From assembly GCA_020724465.1 (NCBI GenBank), contig DYGX01000008.1, forward strand, positions 177,180-241,179: a stretch of DNA of 64,000 nt, given 5' to 3'. Both the position numbers and the translations under genes were made by a program. The stretch comes from Thermoflexus sp. (GTDB lineage Bacteria > Chloroflexota > Anaerolineae > Aggregatilineales > Aggregatilineaceae). Below, piece by piece: positions 53,362 to 63,692 of this stretch (positions are counted from its first letter, which is position 1; each line of letters begins with the position of its first letter). The notes beneath the pieces are model-generated. The model was not told the origin of the DNA, ran no database searches, and worked only from the letters and a program-made list of their open reading frames with translations.

Positions 53362-54545
53362 AACTCTTCGTGATCGTCTCATCGCTGGATCTGACGCAGC
53401 CCTTCAGCGCCACGCCTGCCTGGTGGCAGCTCTTCAAAGGGTTGTACGAGGTGGGCGTGGAGATCGTCGCCGCGCCGTACCAGGGTCCGGCCATCGAAGC
53501 GCCGTGGTGGCGGGCCGTCCCCAACCCGGCCCGGCGCGAGGGCGACGCCTTCAAGTGGCTGCGCGATCAGTGGCGCAGGGTAGGCGGCAGGCGGCAGGCA
53601 CCGGTCGAGGGTGCGGGGCCAGCCGCCGACTCGCCCGGTGACCGGCTGGTGCGGCGCATCGCGCAGACGATCATCGCGCCGCGCTGGCGCGCGCATGTTG
53701 ACCGGGTCCTGGCAGCTCAGCCGGACATCGACGCGGTGCTGGTCATCACCGTGCCGCTCAACCACATCACCGGGCTGGCGCGGCACATTACCACGCGGCA
53801 CGGCAAGCCGGTTTTCTTCTACGATGGCGACGTGCCGGCCAGCCTGCCGAACTTCCGCGGCTTCGCGTCCGGCTTCCGCATCTACCAGGGCGCCGATCCG
53901 TCCGAATACACCGCGTTCCTGTCCAACAGCCTGGGCGGAGCCGAGGGCTTGCGCGCGTTGGGCGCGCGCCAGGTTCACACACTGTATTACGGGGCCGACC
54001 CCGATCTTTTTTCGCCGCTGGATGTGGCACAGGACCTTGACATCTTCTTTTACGGGCACGGGCGCGAGTATCGCGGCGAGTGGATCGACGCGCTGCTGCG
54101 CGACGCCAGCCTGGCCCTGCCCGAGGTGCGCTTCGCCGTGCGCGGGACGAACCTGGGCGACCTGGGCCGCGCCGAGCGCCTGCCGTACCTGTCGTTCAGC
54201 AAGCTGCGCGAGTACGCCTGCCGCAGCAAGATCAACCTTGTCATCACCCGGCAGGCGCACGCCTCGGTCTTCGCCTCGTCCAGCTCGCGCCCGTTCGAGC
54301 TGGCGGCGCTGGGGGCGTGCATGGTGTGCAGCCCGTACGAGGGCATCGAAACGTGGTTCGAGCCGGAGCGCGAGGTCGTCGTCGTGCACAGCACGGAAGA
54401 GGCGATCGAACGCTACCGCTGGCTCTTGCAGCACGACGCCGAGCGGCGTAAGATGGGCCGGGCTGCGCGCGAGCGCCTGCTCAAAGAGCACACCTTCCGC
54501 CACCGCGCGCAGCAGGTGGTCGAGATTGTGCGGGGGTATCTATGA
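53358..54545 (+). CDS. CgeB-like glycosyltransferase
   Basis: 395 residues. KLFVIVSSLDLTQPFSATPAWWQLFKGLYEVGVEI at the N-terminus, VFFYDGDVPASLPNF in the middle and LSFSKLREYACRSKINLVITRQAHASVFASSSSRPFELAALGACMVCSPYEGIETWFEPEREVVVVHSTEEAI at the donor side, the CgeB-type pattern. Start is a GTG overlapping the preceding stop (GTGA). A basic insertion (residues 55-85, WLRDQWRRVGGRRQ) is unusual. Confidence 0.83.
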   Translation: MKLFVIVSSLDLTQPFSATPAWWQLFKGLYEVGVEIVAAPYQGPAIEAPWWRAVPNPARREGDAFKWLRDQWRRVGGRRQAPVEGAGPAADSPGDRLVRRIAQTIIAPRWRAHVDRVLAAQPDIDAVLVITVPLNHITGLARHITTRHGKPVFFYDGDVPASLPNFRGFASGFRIYQGADPSEYTAFLSNSLGGAEGLRALGARQVHTLYYGADPDLFSPLDVAQDLDIFFYGHGREYRGEWIDALLRDASLALPEVRFAVRGTNLGDLGRAERLPYLSFSKLREYACRSKINLVITRQAHASVFASSSSRPFELAALGACMVCSPYEGIETWFEPEREVVVVHSTEEAIERYRWLLQHDAERRKMGRAARERLLKEHTFRHRAQQVVEIVRGYL

Positions 54546-55225
54546 GCGAGCAGCCGCACGACCTGGCCCCGCCGGAGCGGATCCTCTCGGCGGCGGCGCT
54601 GCGCATGGCCCGCCAGAAGCCGTGGCTGGTCCGGCTGGAACTGCGGCGCCTGCTGCTCATTCCACGGGCGCGGCTGCAGTTCGCGCTGGCGGGCGTGCCG
54701 TGGGGGCGCGGCTGGCGGCTCTATGGCCTGCCGATCATCCAGCGTCACCGCGCCAGCACCATCGCGATCGGAGACCGGCTGGAACTGCGCTCGTGGCCGG
54801 AGAGCAACGCACTCGGCCCGTTCCGCCCGGTGATTCTCACGACCCGGCGGCCCGGCGCGTCGATCACCATCGGTTCCGGCTTCGGCATGACGGGCGGGAC
54901 GATCTGCGCCGAAGAGCAGATCACCATTGGCGATAACGTGTGGCTCGGCGGCAACTGCACGATCATCGACACCGATTTTCACCCCCTGCGCCTGGCCGAC
55001 CGGCTGGCGCGCCCGCTGGACGGCGCTACGGCCCCGATCGTGATCGAAGATGGCGTCTTCATCGGGATGCAGACGCTGGTGCTGAAGGGTGTGCGCATCG
55101 GCGCGGGGAGTGTTATCGGCGCCGGGAGCGTGGTGACGCATGACATCCCGCCCGGCGTGATCGCGGCGGGGAACCCGGCACAAGTGATCCGGCGGCTGGA
55201 CATACCGCCAACTGTGGCGATCTGA
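54542..55225 (+). CDS. left-handed beta-helix acyltransferase
   Basis: 227 residues. Hexapeptide repeats are visible in the second half: ITIGSGFGMTGGTICAEEQITIGDNVWLGGNCTIIDTDFHP, then PIVIEDGVFIGMQTLVLKGVRIGAGSVIGAGSVVTHDIPPGVIAAGNPAQVIRRL. The final motif GNPAxxIR is typical of WbbJ/NeuD/Maa-type acetyltransferases with a His catalytic residue in DTDFHP. Overlaps the preceding gene by 4 nt. Expected to O- or N-acetylate a sugar of the polysaccharide. Confidence 0.9.
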   Translation: MSEQPHDLAPPERILSAAALRMARQKPWLVRLELRRLLLIPRARLQFALAGVPWGRGWRLYGLPIIQRHRASTIAIGDRLELRSWPESNALGPFRPVILTTRRPGASITIGSGFGMTGGTICAEEQITIGDNVWLGGNCTIIDTDFHPLRLADRLARPLDGATAPIVIEDGVFIGMQTLVLKGVRIGAGSVIGAGSVVTHDIPPGVIAAGNPAQVIRRLDIPPTVAI

Positions 55226-55312
55226 CCGGAGCGGCGGTTTGCTGCGCGCAGCCGCGATGCAAAATCAGTCTTATTTTGCCTGCATCCGACCGGTCCACCG
55301 GCGAACGGAAGC

Positions 55313-57202
55313 ATGATGGCCCTGCTGGTTTACCTGTTGTTCATCGCCTTGCTGCTCGGCACAGGGACGCTGGTCGCGTCGGCGCTGCCGGGGCGCGGGG
55401 CGCGGATCGGGCTGGGCGCCGCGCTGTACCTGGCGCTGGTCATCGATCTGACGTGGATCGCCGCGCCGGTGATCGGCTGGTCGCGCGGGCTGGCCGACGC
55501 CGCCTGGGGGTCGATGTTTGCGCTGGTGGTGCTGGTCGCGCTCAGCCGCGCCTACCACTATCAGAACCGCCCCGACCTGCCGCGCTGGACCTGGCCAAGC
55601 GCCCGCGATGGGGCCGTGCTGCTGGCGTTGGTGGTGATCTTCGCGGCGGTCGTCGTGCTGCTGCCGGTCCCGCTGGACACCGACGCGCAGGGGTTCGGCT
55701 ATCTGGCGCTGATGCTGCGCGACGGGAACGATTACACCTCGCTCGCGCCCTGGCACCCGGAAATCAGCTATCTCTACTCGCCCGCCTACCCCGGCCTGAT
55801 CGCGCATCTGAGTGCGCGGCTGCCGGTGGGCATCCATGTGCTTCAGCTTGCCTTCAGCGCGGCGACGGCGGTCGTGTTCCTGTGGCTGGCGTACGATCTT
55901 GGCGCCGAGCTGGGCGACGCCCGCCTGGCGCGCGCGTTTCTGGCGGCGGCGGTGCTGGGCCTGGGGTTAGTCACAGCCTTCATGGACTCGCATTACACGG
56001 CACTGCTGGCGCTGCTGCTGTCGCTGGCCTTCCTGACTTTCGCCCTGCGATATGTGCGCTCGCCGCGCTGGTCAAACGCGCTGTTCGCCGCGATCTGCCT
56101 GGCCGGGGTGCCGCTCAGCCAACCGGACACGACCATCGCGCTGATCATCGGCTACGCGCCCTGGCTGGCTGCCCTGGCGCTGGCACGCCCCGTGATCCGC
56201 TGGCGCGTTTGGGCCGGCGTGGCGATCGCGATCCCGCTGGCCGCGCTGGCGCTGACCGCCCCCTGGCTGGCGAGCATCAGCGATCTGCTGGGATCGGATA
56301 TCGCGTCTCCGTTCGAAGTCTCGCTGAGTCACTGGCGCACGCTGGTCTTCATGCACGGCGGCGTGATCGTGGTGCTGGCGTTGGGGGGGGCGGTTCTGGG
56401 CCTGCGCCAGCGCACGCCGGCGCAGCTTCTGATGATCGTCTGGCTGATCGGGATTGTGGAGTTCTCGACGCTTGGCGTTTTGGAGCGTCTCTTTCCGCGC
56501 GTGCTTGGGCCGCTGCTGAAGTACGACTATCCGTTCAGCCTGGCCTGGCACGGCCCGATCATCCCGTATTTTGTGCTGGGGGGCAGCGCGCTGTGGTGGC
56601 TGGCCCGGCGGATCGGCCTCGAGCGCGTGGAACGCTGGGCGCACCGCCTGGCCTATCCGGTGGCGGCGCTGGCGATCGCGGGAGCGGCGGCAGCGGTGGC
56701 GTTCTTCGATCCGCTGCTGGCGTTCTCGCGCGGGTACGCGTCGTTCTACGGGGCGTTTTCGTCGCGGGCGGACGTGGCGGCGATGGAATGGCTGCGCGAC
56801 AACACGCCGCGCAGCACGCGCGTGCTCAACCATCCCGGCCCACACGAGGGCGATTGGGCGCCGGTTATCGCAGAGCGCGACACCGTCTATTTCCGACCGC
56901 AGCCTTTCTTCCGGGGCACCGGCCAGGTAGAAGACGAACAGGATGCCTTCCGCCTGCTCTGGCGCGACCCAGCCAACCCGGACCGGGACTTCGCGGCGCT
57001 GCTGGCGGATTACGGCGTGGACTACGTGCTGCTGCCGCAGGTCTTCGGCCAGCCCGACCGCCTGGACGAAATGCTGCGCTGGCGGCCTCCACTGCCTGAG
57101 GCGGCGTCGTACCTGGAAACGCCCCTCAGCGCGGCACCCTATTTGCGCCTGGTGTACGACCGCGACGGCGCGCGCATCTACCAGGTGATCGCGGCGCCCT
57201 GA
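55313..57202 (+). CDS. large polytopic membrane protein, GT-C/PMT-like
   Basis: 629 residues with about 13-14 transmembrane helices. The first external loop PVPLDTDAQGFGYLALMLRDGNDYTSLAPWHPEISYLYSPAYPGLIAHLS carries the acidic motif of GT-C transferases, and the C-terminal 130 residues (VLNHPGPHEGDWAPVIAERDTVYFRPQPFF to QVIAAP) form a hydrophilic exterior domain. It may be a lipid-phosphate-sugar transferase or a polymerase of the cluster. Preceded by GGAA; 87-nt gap to the acyltransferase. Confidence 0.7.
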   Translation: MMALLVYLLFIALLLGTGTLVASALPGRGARIGLGAALYLALVIDLTWIAAPVIGWSRGLADAAWGSMFALVVLVALSRAYHYQNRPDLPRWTWPSARDGAVLLALVVIFAAVVVLLPVPLDTDAQGFGYLALMLRDGNDYTSLAPWHPEISYLYSPAYPGLIAHLSARLPVGIHVLQLAFSAATAVVFLWLAYDLGAELGDARLARAFLAAAVLGLGLVTAFMDSHYTALLALLLSLAFLTFALRYVRSPRWSNALFAAICLAGVPLSQPDTTIALIIGYAPWLAALALARPVIRWRVWAGVAIAIPLAALALTAPWLASISDLLGSDIASPFEVSLSHWRTLVFMHGGVIVVLALGGAVLGLRQRTPAQLLMIVWLIGIVEFSTLGVLERLFPRVLGPLLKYDYPFSLAWHGPIIPYFVLGGSALWWLARRIGLERVERWAHRLAYPVAALAIAGAAAAVAFFDPLLAFSRGYASFYGAFSSRADVAAMEWLRDNTPRSTRVLNHPGPHEGDWAPVIAERDTVYFRPQPFFRGTGQVEDEQDAFRLLWRDPANPDRDFAALLADYGVDYVLLPQVFGQPDRLDEMLRWRPPLPEAASYLETPLSAAPYLRLVYDRDGARIYQVIAAP

Positions 57203-57214
57203 GGTCTGGCGCCG

Positions 57215-57258
57215 AAAAAAGGCCCGTCTGTAGGTCGAATGAGCATACAGACGGGGCC
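57215..57258 (-). terminator. intrinsic terminator on the minus strand
   Basis: GGCCCGTCTGTA and TACAGACGGGGCC form a near-perfect stem; the A-run at 57215-57220 gives TTTTTT after it on the minus strand. It lies 3' of the GT-C gene but is oriented for a minus-strand transcript coming from the DUF47 gene at 57548-58213, running antisense through tRNA-Arg(CCU). Confidence 0.65.
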
Positions 57259-57416
57259 GTTGGGATGATGCGCGCCGCAATCAGCCGGTTAAGGCTGTCG
57301 ACAACCATCATTGTAACCCGGATCCGCCGGGTGCTGTCAAGTTTTGCTCAGCGGCCCGTCAGGTGGTCGTCAGGCTGCCCCGGTGCAGCGCGCCGCGCTT
57401 TCCCCACGGCTGAGCC

Positions 57417-57444
57417 TTGAAAACGGCCCCCAGCGTGGTACACT
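57417..57444 (+). promoter_or_regulatory. promoter of tRNA-Arg(CCU)
   Basis: TTGAAA (57417-57422) and TACACT (57439-57444) separated by 16 nt, ending 12 nt before the tRNA. Confidence 0.6.
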
Positions 57445-57456
57445 ACACGTCGCAGC

Positions 57457-57529
57457 GCCCCCGTAGCTCAGGGGACAGAGCGCAGGTTTCCTAAACCTGG
57501 CGTCGGCGGTTCGAATCCGCCCGGGGGCT
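57457..57529 (+). tRNA. tRNA-Arg (anticodon CCU)
   Basis: Acceptor GCCCCCG/CGGGGGC, anticodon stem CAGGT/ACCTG with loop TTCCTAA giving CCT, T-arm GGCGG TTCGAAT CCGCC. CCA is not encoded. Discriminator T. Confidence 0.93.
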
Positions 57530-57547
57530 TTCCCGCGCAGACAGCCG

Positions 57548-58213
57548 CTAGAAGAACTTCATCACGATGTCATCGAGCGTGTTGGCAGCGTCCCCGATCC
57601 GCCCGCCCGCGTGGAACAGGTGGCGGTAGATCTCACGCAGCTTGAGCATATTGACCACCGAAACCAGCTCTTTTGGCTCGCGAAACAGATCGGCCAGCGC
57701 CCGCGCGTAGAGCGTCTCCATCTCGTTGGTGACTGCGCGCGCGCGGATGGCGTGCGAGCTGGCGACATTCGGATGCTCGGACAGGCGGTCCATCGCCAGG
57801 GCGATCTCTTCGGCGCCGCGCCGCAACAGCTCGGCCATTTCCGCCAGAAAAGCGTTCGGCTCCACGTCGAGGATGTCCATCTCGTTGATCGTGAACCACG
57901 TGTCGTCGAGGATGTCATCGATCGCGCGGGAGAGGATGTGGATGTCCTCGCGGTCGATGGGCGTGACAAAGGTACGGTTCAATTCGTCGACCAGGATACG
58001 CCGGATCTCGTCGGCCTCTTTTTCAAGCTGGCGCACCCGCTGGGCGTTCTTCTTGCTGGGCTTGCCCATATACGCCGTCAGGGCTTCGGCACCCTGCACG
58101 CTGAGCGCGCCCTGCTGTTGCAGGCGGCTGATGAACGGGTCCGGCTTGCGCTTGAACAGCCCGCGCACCCGGCCCCGGATTCCAACAACAAAGTCGACAG
58201 CCTTGGCGACCAT
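57548..58213 (-). CDS. PhoU-like DUF47 family protein
   Basis: 221 residues, all alpha-helical. MVAKAVDFVVGIRGRVRGLFKRKPDPFISRLQQQG followed by heptad-like helices with EADEIRRILVDELNRTFVTPIDREDIHILSRAIDDILDDTW, the DUF47/PhoU motif. The DUF47 proteins typically pair with a Pit phosphate permease; no pit gene is adjacent here. Likely a regulator of phosphate transport. Convergent with tRNA-Arg(CCU). Confidence 0.87.
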   Translation of the reverse strand: MVAKAVDFVVGIRGRVRGLFKRKPDPFISRLQQQGALSVQGAEALTAYMGKPSKKNAQRVRQLEKEADEIRRILVDELNRTFVTPIDREDIHILSRAIDDILDDTWFTINEMDILDVEPNAFLAEMAELLRRGAEEIALAMDRLSEHPNVASSHAIRARAVTNEMETLYARALADLFREPKELVSVVNMLKLREIYRHLFHAGGRIGDAANTLDDIVMKFF

Positions 58214-58265
58214 TTAACGTTCCCTTAAACTGCTCCCAACGGCGCGTAGCACGAGACGGGCACAA

Positions 58266-58283
58266 GGTAAAATTATTTTTACC
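58266..58283. promoter_or_regulatory. 18-nt palindrome upstream of the DUF47 gene
   Basis: GGTAAAATTATTTTTACC: arms GGTAAAA/TTTTACC around TTAT, 53 nt before the DUF47 start. A possible operator or part of an AT-rich promoter; no matching regulator known. Confidence 0.45.
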
Positions 58284-58380
58284 ATTTGTTATTGTAGCGG
58301 GTGGGCAGACGATCTGCCAATTGACCTGGCAGCGCGATCGTTGCCGCGCTGCCCCTGCCGGTCGCCCGTTCGACGCGACT

Positions 58381-58408
58381 TTGTGCGGCCCCGCGCATCG
58401 TTTATAAT
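58381..58408 (+). promoter_or_regulatory. promoter of the LamG-like lipoprotein gene
   Basis: TTGTGC (58381-58386) and TATAAT (58403-58408) with a 16-nt spacer, 82 nt before the start codon. Confidence 0.5.
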
Positions 58409-58489
58409 GAGCGGGCTTTTGAGCGCAGGGCGGCCAGACAACGGCGCGAGGCCGCCTGCTGCCTTGATTTGGCACAAGGAGATTTCACG

Positions 58490-59176
58490 ATGCGGCGTAT
58501 CGGGCCGGCGCTTTTGATCCTGGCGGCAATACTCGCGGCGTGCGGCAGCGAAGACCGCCCGAAAATAGAGAGCGGCGCCCTGCTCGCGACCGACACCTTC
58601 GAGGCGGGCGGCGTGTGGGAAGAGGGCGCCTATCCAGCCGGCGCGCCCACGCCAGACGCCGCGCTGGCGATCCGCGACGGGCGCTATGTGCTGGCCTACC
58701 GCGCGGGTCGCACGGCGTCGTTCACCTGGGGAACCGGGGGCGACACCTACGCCGACGTGATCATTGAGGTCGAGGCCGAGCAGCTCAGCGACGATAAGGA
58801 CAATCTCTACGGGGTCGGCTGCCGGCTGGCGGGCGAAACGCCGGACGACCAGACCGGCTATGTGTTCCTGATCAGCGGCGACGGGCACTACGGCATCGCC
58901 GAGCTGAGCGGGCAGATCCTGACCTTCGACGGCCTGCTGCCCTGGCGCCAGTCCGGCGCGATCCGTCAGGGCGCAGCGACCAACACGATCCAGGCCGCCT
59001 GCCTGGGCGACACGCTGGCGCTGACCGTCAACGGCGAATTTCTGGGCAGCGCAAATGGCAGCGCCTACCGCCGCGCCGGGCAGATCGGCTTCTTCGCCGG
59101 GGCAGACGCGGGAGCCACGATCGAAGTCGCGTTCGACAATCTGAGGCTCCTGGAAGGCTCGCTGCGGCAGGATTAG
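58490..59176 (+). CDS. lipoprotein with DUF1080/LamG-like domain
   Basis: 228 residues. Signal peptide with lipobox LAAC (Cys near residue 18) and then one concanavalin-like domain of about 190 residues: FEAGGVWEEGAY, YVLAYRAGRTASFTWGT, YADVIIEVEAEQL, GYVFLISGDGHYGIAEL, LALTVNGEFLGSA, IGFFAGADAGATIEVAFDNLRLLEG. This matches the DUF1080/LamG fold of Chloroflexota surface lipoproteins. AAGGAG is 8 nt upstream. Function unknown, probably carbohydrate binding. Confidence 0.7.
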   Translation: MRRIGPALLILAAILAACGSEDRPKIESGALLATDTFEAGGVWEEGAYPAGAPTPDAALAIRDGRYVLAYRAGRTASFTWGTGGDTYADVIIEVEAEQLSDDKDNLYGVGCRLAGETPDDQTGYVFLISGDGHYGIAELSGQILTFDGLLPWRQSGAIRQGAATNTIQAACLGDTLALTVNGEFLGSANGSAYRRAGQIGFFAGADAGATIEVAFDNLRLLEGSLRQD

Positions 59177-59188
59177 CACGCCCCGCAC

Positions 59189-59220
59189 AAAAAAATCCCC
59201 CGTGGCAGTCACGGGGGATT
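59189..59220 (-). terminator. intrinsic terminator of clpC
   Basis: AATCCCCCGTG/CACGGGGGATT, an 11-bp stem with 5-nt loop; on the minus strand the A-run at 59189-59195 supplies TTTTTTT. It lies 18 nt after the clpC stop. Confidence 0.85.
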
Positions 59221-59237
59221 CTGGTTCTCCGGGCGGG

Positions 59238-61724
<2,487 letters not shown>

Positions 61725-62238
61725 GTTGTTTGGGTCCCTTTGCTACCAATACACGTGTGCGTCTCGGTGTGCAGAGTGCCGGCCCGCGCCCTGCCGGTCA
61801 GTGGCCGCCTGGCGCGGAAGAGGCATTCTGCCGCGGAGTGGTGCGCGCCCCAATGGACGCCCGCACCGGCGCTGTCTGCGTATCAAGCATGGTACCAGCA
61901 GCGCGGCGCGTGGACGGCGGGAACTATCTGCCCCGCGAGCGATTCTCCCACCCCTGTTAAGTGTACACCGGCCCGGCAGCCAAAGCTATCAGATTCGTAT
62001 AGGAACTTCCGGCGGCGATCCGGTTGTGAGATGGGGGTGGTCGATATACACTTACAGACGTAATGCACAACCCGCGCGGTATCCCCAGGAGGGTAAGATT
62101 TGTTATACTTCTTGCAGGCACGGTAAAGAGATTTAACCGTCCGTTGCCCCATCGTTCACGTTGTTCGCGTATCGTTGGTGTGGAAAGCCGGAGTCGCCCG
62201 GCAGCATGTCTGTTAACCTTCTAAGGAGGACTGAAGCA
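61725..62238. other. divergent intergenic region between clpC and a sugar-binding protein gene
   Basis: 514 nt without a convincing gene. It must hold both promoters; a TATACT at 62104-62109 on the plus strand lies 130 nt before the binding protein. Short reading frames here do not resemble known proteins. Confidence 0.5.
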
Positions 62239-63621
62239 ATGCGGAAATTGGGCATTTTGGCCTCGCTCATGCTTGTCATAGCTCTGGCGCTGCCGCTTGT
62301 TCCGGCGAGCGCGCAGGACGACAGAGGTTTTGTCAGCACGTTCGACCTGCCGGTTGAGCCGGCCACCAAAGGCCCGCTGGCTGGTGTTGATCCGCGCAAC
62401 CAGACCGTGACCTGGTGGCACCAGCATAGCGGCACGCGCCAGCAGTTTCTCGATGAAATCATCGCCGACTTCAACGCCAACAACCCCTGGGGCATCACCG
62501 TCGAGGCGTCCAACCAGGGCGGCTATGGCGACATCTACACCAAGATGATCGCGGGCATCCCCACCGGCGACGTGCCGAGCCTGGTCGTGGCGTACCAGAA
62601 CCAGGCGCTGGCCTACTATCAGGCGGGCGGGCTGGTCGACAACCTGGACGACTACGTGCTCGACCCGACCTGGGGCCTGAACGAAGCCGAGATCGCGGAC
62701 TTCGTACCCAGTTTCTTCGAGCAGGACAAGACCGAAGATGGCATCCGCGTCGGCTTCCCGCCCAACCGCTCGCTCGAAGGGCTGTACTATAACCAGACCG
62801 CCCTGGAAGAGCTGGGCTACGCCGGCCCGCCGACCACTTGGGAGCAGTTCCGCGAGATGGCCTGCGCCTTTACCGAGCAGGGCTGGAGCGGCTATGAGGG
62901 CACCGATACCATCGGCTACACCGTCCGCACCGACGCCTCGAACATCGCAGCGGGGACCTTCGCCAACGGCGGCGAACTGTATGTCGATGGGCAGTATGTC
63001 TATGACAGCCAGGCGACCATTGACTACATTCAGTTCATGGTCGACCTGTACAACGAGGGCTGCGCGACCCTGGTAGCCGAGCAGTACGGCGACCAGAACA
63101 ACTTCACCGCCGGTAAGGCCCTCTTCTACATGGGTTCGACCTCGGGCCTGCCGTTTGTGAAGCAGGGCATCGAGAGCGCGTTTGAGACTCCATTCGAGTG
63201 GGGCGTGACCGCCCTGCCGTACCGCGATGTGCCGGTGGTCAACGTCTACGGCGCCAGCGTCAGCATCCCGAAGACCACCCCGGAGCAGCAGCTTGCGGCG
63301 TGGCTGTTCGTGCGCTGGTTGACCGAGCCGGAGCAGCAGGCGGGCTGGGCGGAAGTCAGCCAGTACTTCCCGGTGCGCTACTCGGCCCAGGAAGGCATGC
63401 AGGCCCTGTTCGACGATCTGCCGCAGTACGAGCAGGCCTGGCTGCTGCTGCAGGGCGAGAGCAAGGTCGAGCCGCAGATCGCCAGCTATGACGTGGTCCG
63501 CGACGAGGCCGAGGCTACCTTCGAGAACCTGCTGAGCAGCGGCGGGGACGTCGCCAGCGCGCTCCGGCAGCTCACCGCCACGGCCAACGAGATCCAGGCT
63601 TCGTTCCAGCAGAACCAGTAA
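62239..63621 (+). CDS. sugar ABC transporter substrate-binding protein
   Basis: 460 residues. Signal peptide ends ASA before QDDRG; no lipobox Cys, so it is secreted rather than lipid-anchored if cleaved. Type I carbohydrate-binding features: TVTWWHQHSGTRQQFLDEIIADFNANNPWGITVEA, PPNRSLEGLYYNQTALEELGYAGPPTTWEQFREMA, GKALFYMGSTSGLPFV and AAWLFVRWLTEPEQQAGWAEVSQYFPVR. Matches the sugar-binding SBP family 1 (glycerol-3-phosphate/maltose type). AAGGAGGA is 9 nt upstream. No permease or ATPase gene is next to it in the window and a terminator follows. Confidence 0.92.
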   Translation: MRKLGILASLMLVIALALPLVPASAQDDRGFVSTFDLPVEPATKGPLAGVDPRNQTVTWWHQHSGTRQQFLDEIIADFNANNPWGITVEASNQGGYGDIYTKMIAGIPTGDVPSLVVAYQNQALAYYQAGGLVDNLDDYVLDPTWGLNEAEIADFVPSFFEQDKTEDGIRVGFPPNRSLEGLYYNQTALEELGYAGPPTTWEQFREMACAFTEQGWSGYEGTDTIGYTVRTDASNIAAGTFANGGELYVDGQYVYDSQATIDYIQFMVDLYNEGCATLVAEQYGDQNNFTAGKALFYMGSTSGLPFVKQGIESAFETPFEWGVTALPYRDVPVVNVYGASVSIPKTTPEQQLAAWLFVRWLTEPEQQAGWAEVSQYFPVRYSAQEGMQALFDDLPQYEQAWLLLQGESKVEPQIASYDVVRDEAEATFENLLSSGGDVASALRQLTATANEIQASFQQNQ

Positions 63622-63658
63622 GCCATCTGCGCCCGCCACGGGCCAGCAGACAGAGCGC

Positions 63659-63692
63659 GAGGGCATCCGGCAAACGGATGCCCTCGTGTTGT
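63659..63692 (+). terminator. intrinsic terminator of the sugar-binding protein gene
   Basis: GAGGGCATCCG/CGGATGCCCTC is an 11-bp perfect stem with a GCAAA loop, followed by GTGTTGTTTT. It closes the gene about 40 nt after its stop. Confidence 0.85.

Noticed and set aside
61725..62238. CIRCE or CtsR operator upstream of clpC
   Set aside because: No TTAGCACTC-type inverted repeat seen; a GGTCAAA string overlaps the first codons only by coincidence.
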